From the NCBI GenBank assembly GCA_021778895.1, contig JAJYBR010000001.1, positions 62,001 through 126,000 on the forward strand: a stretch of DNA of 64,000 bases, read 5' to 3'. Source of the DNA: Actinomycetes bacterium. GTDB lineage: Bacteria > Actinomycetota > Acidimicrobiia > Acidimicrobiales > RAAP-2. The notes under the pieces are model-generated. The model was given only the letters and a program-made list of their open reading frames with translations, had not been told where the DNA came from and did not search any database. Positions within the stretch are counted from its first letter, which is position 1. Each line of letters opens with the position of its first letter. The position numbers and the translations under genes were made by a program. Below, in pieces: positions 63,245 through 64,000 of this stretch.

Positions 63245-64000
63245 TCCAGGGCTGCGACCTCGCGGCCCACGAGCTCGGTCAGGCCGATGGCGCCCAGGGT
63301 GCCGCCGACGTCCGCGGCCAGGGCCGCAGCGGCCGGGGCGTCGTGGCGGCCCACCACGACGAGCTCGTCGGGGGCCCCGTGGGCGATCACGGCGCCCTGG
63401 GCCCCGTGGTGGCGCAGGATCGCGCCGAGCGACGCCGGCGCCGGGGCCGTGACGACGACGCCGGGCAGTTGGTACGCGGTGCTGCGCAGCCGTCGCAGGT
63501 CGGCGAGCATGGCCAGGGGGGCGCGCGACAGCCGCACCGTCGACCCGCCGACGTCGCGCCAGGTGACCGGGTACGCGACGACGCGCAGCCCCAGGCGCGC
63601 GGCCAGGTGGAGGTACTCGGCGTCGTAGGCGAAGCCGTCGATGGTGCCGAGGAGCGCGAGCAGCCGGGCCGGGCCCCGCCGCAGCGCCTTGGCCCCGCAC
63701 TGGGTGTCGGCCAGGCGCACGCCGGTGTAGTGGCGCACCAGGAGGTGGAAGGCCCACCCGGCCCAGGTGCGCGCCCGGCTGGCGTAGCGGATGGTGCCGG
63801 CAGCGGCGCGCGACCCCGCCACCACGTCGGCGTGGTCCAGCCCGGCCACCAGCGCGGGGTAGTGCTCGGGGTCGATGGCCATGTCGGCGTCGACGACGAG
63901 GAGGCGCGCGCCGCGCGCCCGCGCGATGCCCGTGGCGACCGCAGCGCCCTTGCCGCGGTTGTGCGGATGGCGCACGACGACGGGGTCGAGCGCGCCGTAG
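63241..64000 (-). CDS. Glycosyltransferase family 2, polyprenyl-phosphate sugar transferase-like (3' part)
   Basis: The last 253 codons; the start lies beyond base 64000. HNRGKGAAVATGIARARG followed by VVDADMAIDPEHYPAL is the donor site with its DxD-like DAD, and ADTQCGAKALRRG matches the dolichyl-phosphate glucosyl/mannosyltransferase group (ALG5/DPM1-like). A C-terminal extension of about 80 residues is not part of the core. It probably loads a sugar on a lipid carrier. Confidence 0.85.
   Translation of the reverse strand, partial: YGALDPVVVRHPHNRGKGAAVATGIARARGARLLVVDADMAIDPEHYPALVAGLDHADVVAGSRAAAGTIRYASRARTWAGWAFHLLVRHYTGVRLADTQCGAKALRRGPARLLALLGTIDGFAYDAEYLHLAARLGLRVVAYPVTWRDVGGSTVRLSRAPLAMLADLRRLRSTAYQLPGVVVTAPAPASLGAILRHHGAQGAVIAHGAPDELVVVGRHDAPAAAALAADVGGTLGAIGLTELVGREVAALD

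Overview
The window is a very GC-rich, densely packed bacterial chromosome segment from an actinobacterium (Actinomycetota). The evidence is the GTG-rich start-codon use, the conserved block metG-tatD-(rpfB slot)-rsmA-ispE, the block glmU-prs-rplY-pth-mfd-(PPIase-like)-mazG-eno-ftsB/divIC-DUF501-ppx, two tiny basic ORFs that look like the actinobacterial ribosomal proteins bL37 and bS22, a bL25 of the long CTC type, and PHO boxes of the Streptomyces type. A member of class Acidimicrobiia is my best guess (three acyl-CoA dehydrogenases, a P450, no mycolate or sporulation genes), but that is inference only. It reads as core chromosome: I see no insertion sequence, prophage, CRISPR array or rRNA operon.

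Layout. 1-2.4 kb: the 5' part of a sulfatase, a flippase-like membrane protein, and a small heat-shock gene whose promoter carries a CIRCE element. 2.4-8.8 kb: a leftward run (acyl-CoA dehydrogenase, acyl-CoA synthetase, nitrilase-family amidase, NAD-malic enzyme) divergent from a second acyl-CoA dehydrogenase. 8.8-15.8 kb: metabolite repair (NAD(P)HX epimerase/dehydratase), an MBL-fold hydrolase, a b-type cytochrome-like membrane protein, an iminopeptidase-like hydrolase with a PfkB sugar kinase, TrmO, thymidine kinase and phosphofructokinase. 15.8-19.9 kb: a phosphate transporter in the order pstB-pstS-pstC-pstA with two matching PHO boxes. 20-27 kb: amidase, GNAT enzyme, AhpD-like protein, P450, NifU-like protein, a MarR regulator with its operator and MFS pump, and a third acyl-CoA dehydrogenase. 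27.3-31.7 kb: glycosyltransferase, methyltransferase and alpha/alpha-toroid protein converging on aminopeptidase N, a GDT1-type cation transporter and another methyltransferase. 34-43 kb: adenosine kinase-like gene, ctaG, small membrane proteins, rsmI, metG, tatD, a PASTA-DPBB secreted protein, rsmA and ispE. 43-46.6 kb: an electron-transfer module (ferredoxin, NuoF-like, ferric-reductase-like, ApbE, small anchored Thr-rich protein). 46.6-50.2 kb: a two-component system, tRNA-Gln(TTG), a hydrolase and a thioredoxin. 50.3-63.2 kb: the glmU to ppx housekeeping block. It ends in a GT2 glycosyltransferase that runs off the window.

Two features of genome style stand out. About a dozen genes have a TAnnnT -10 hexamer exactly six bases before the start codon (usually GTG), which predicts leaderless mRNAs. 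Six convergent gene pairs overlap by exactly the four bases CTAG, so each gene supplies the other's TAG stop. Individual genes worth attention are a GlmU that ends before the acetyltransferase active site, a DUF501-Ppx fusion, the PASTA-DPBB protein in the rpfB position, and the ApbE/NuoF-like module with no recognisable flavin carrier protein.
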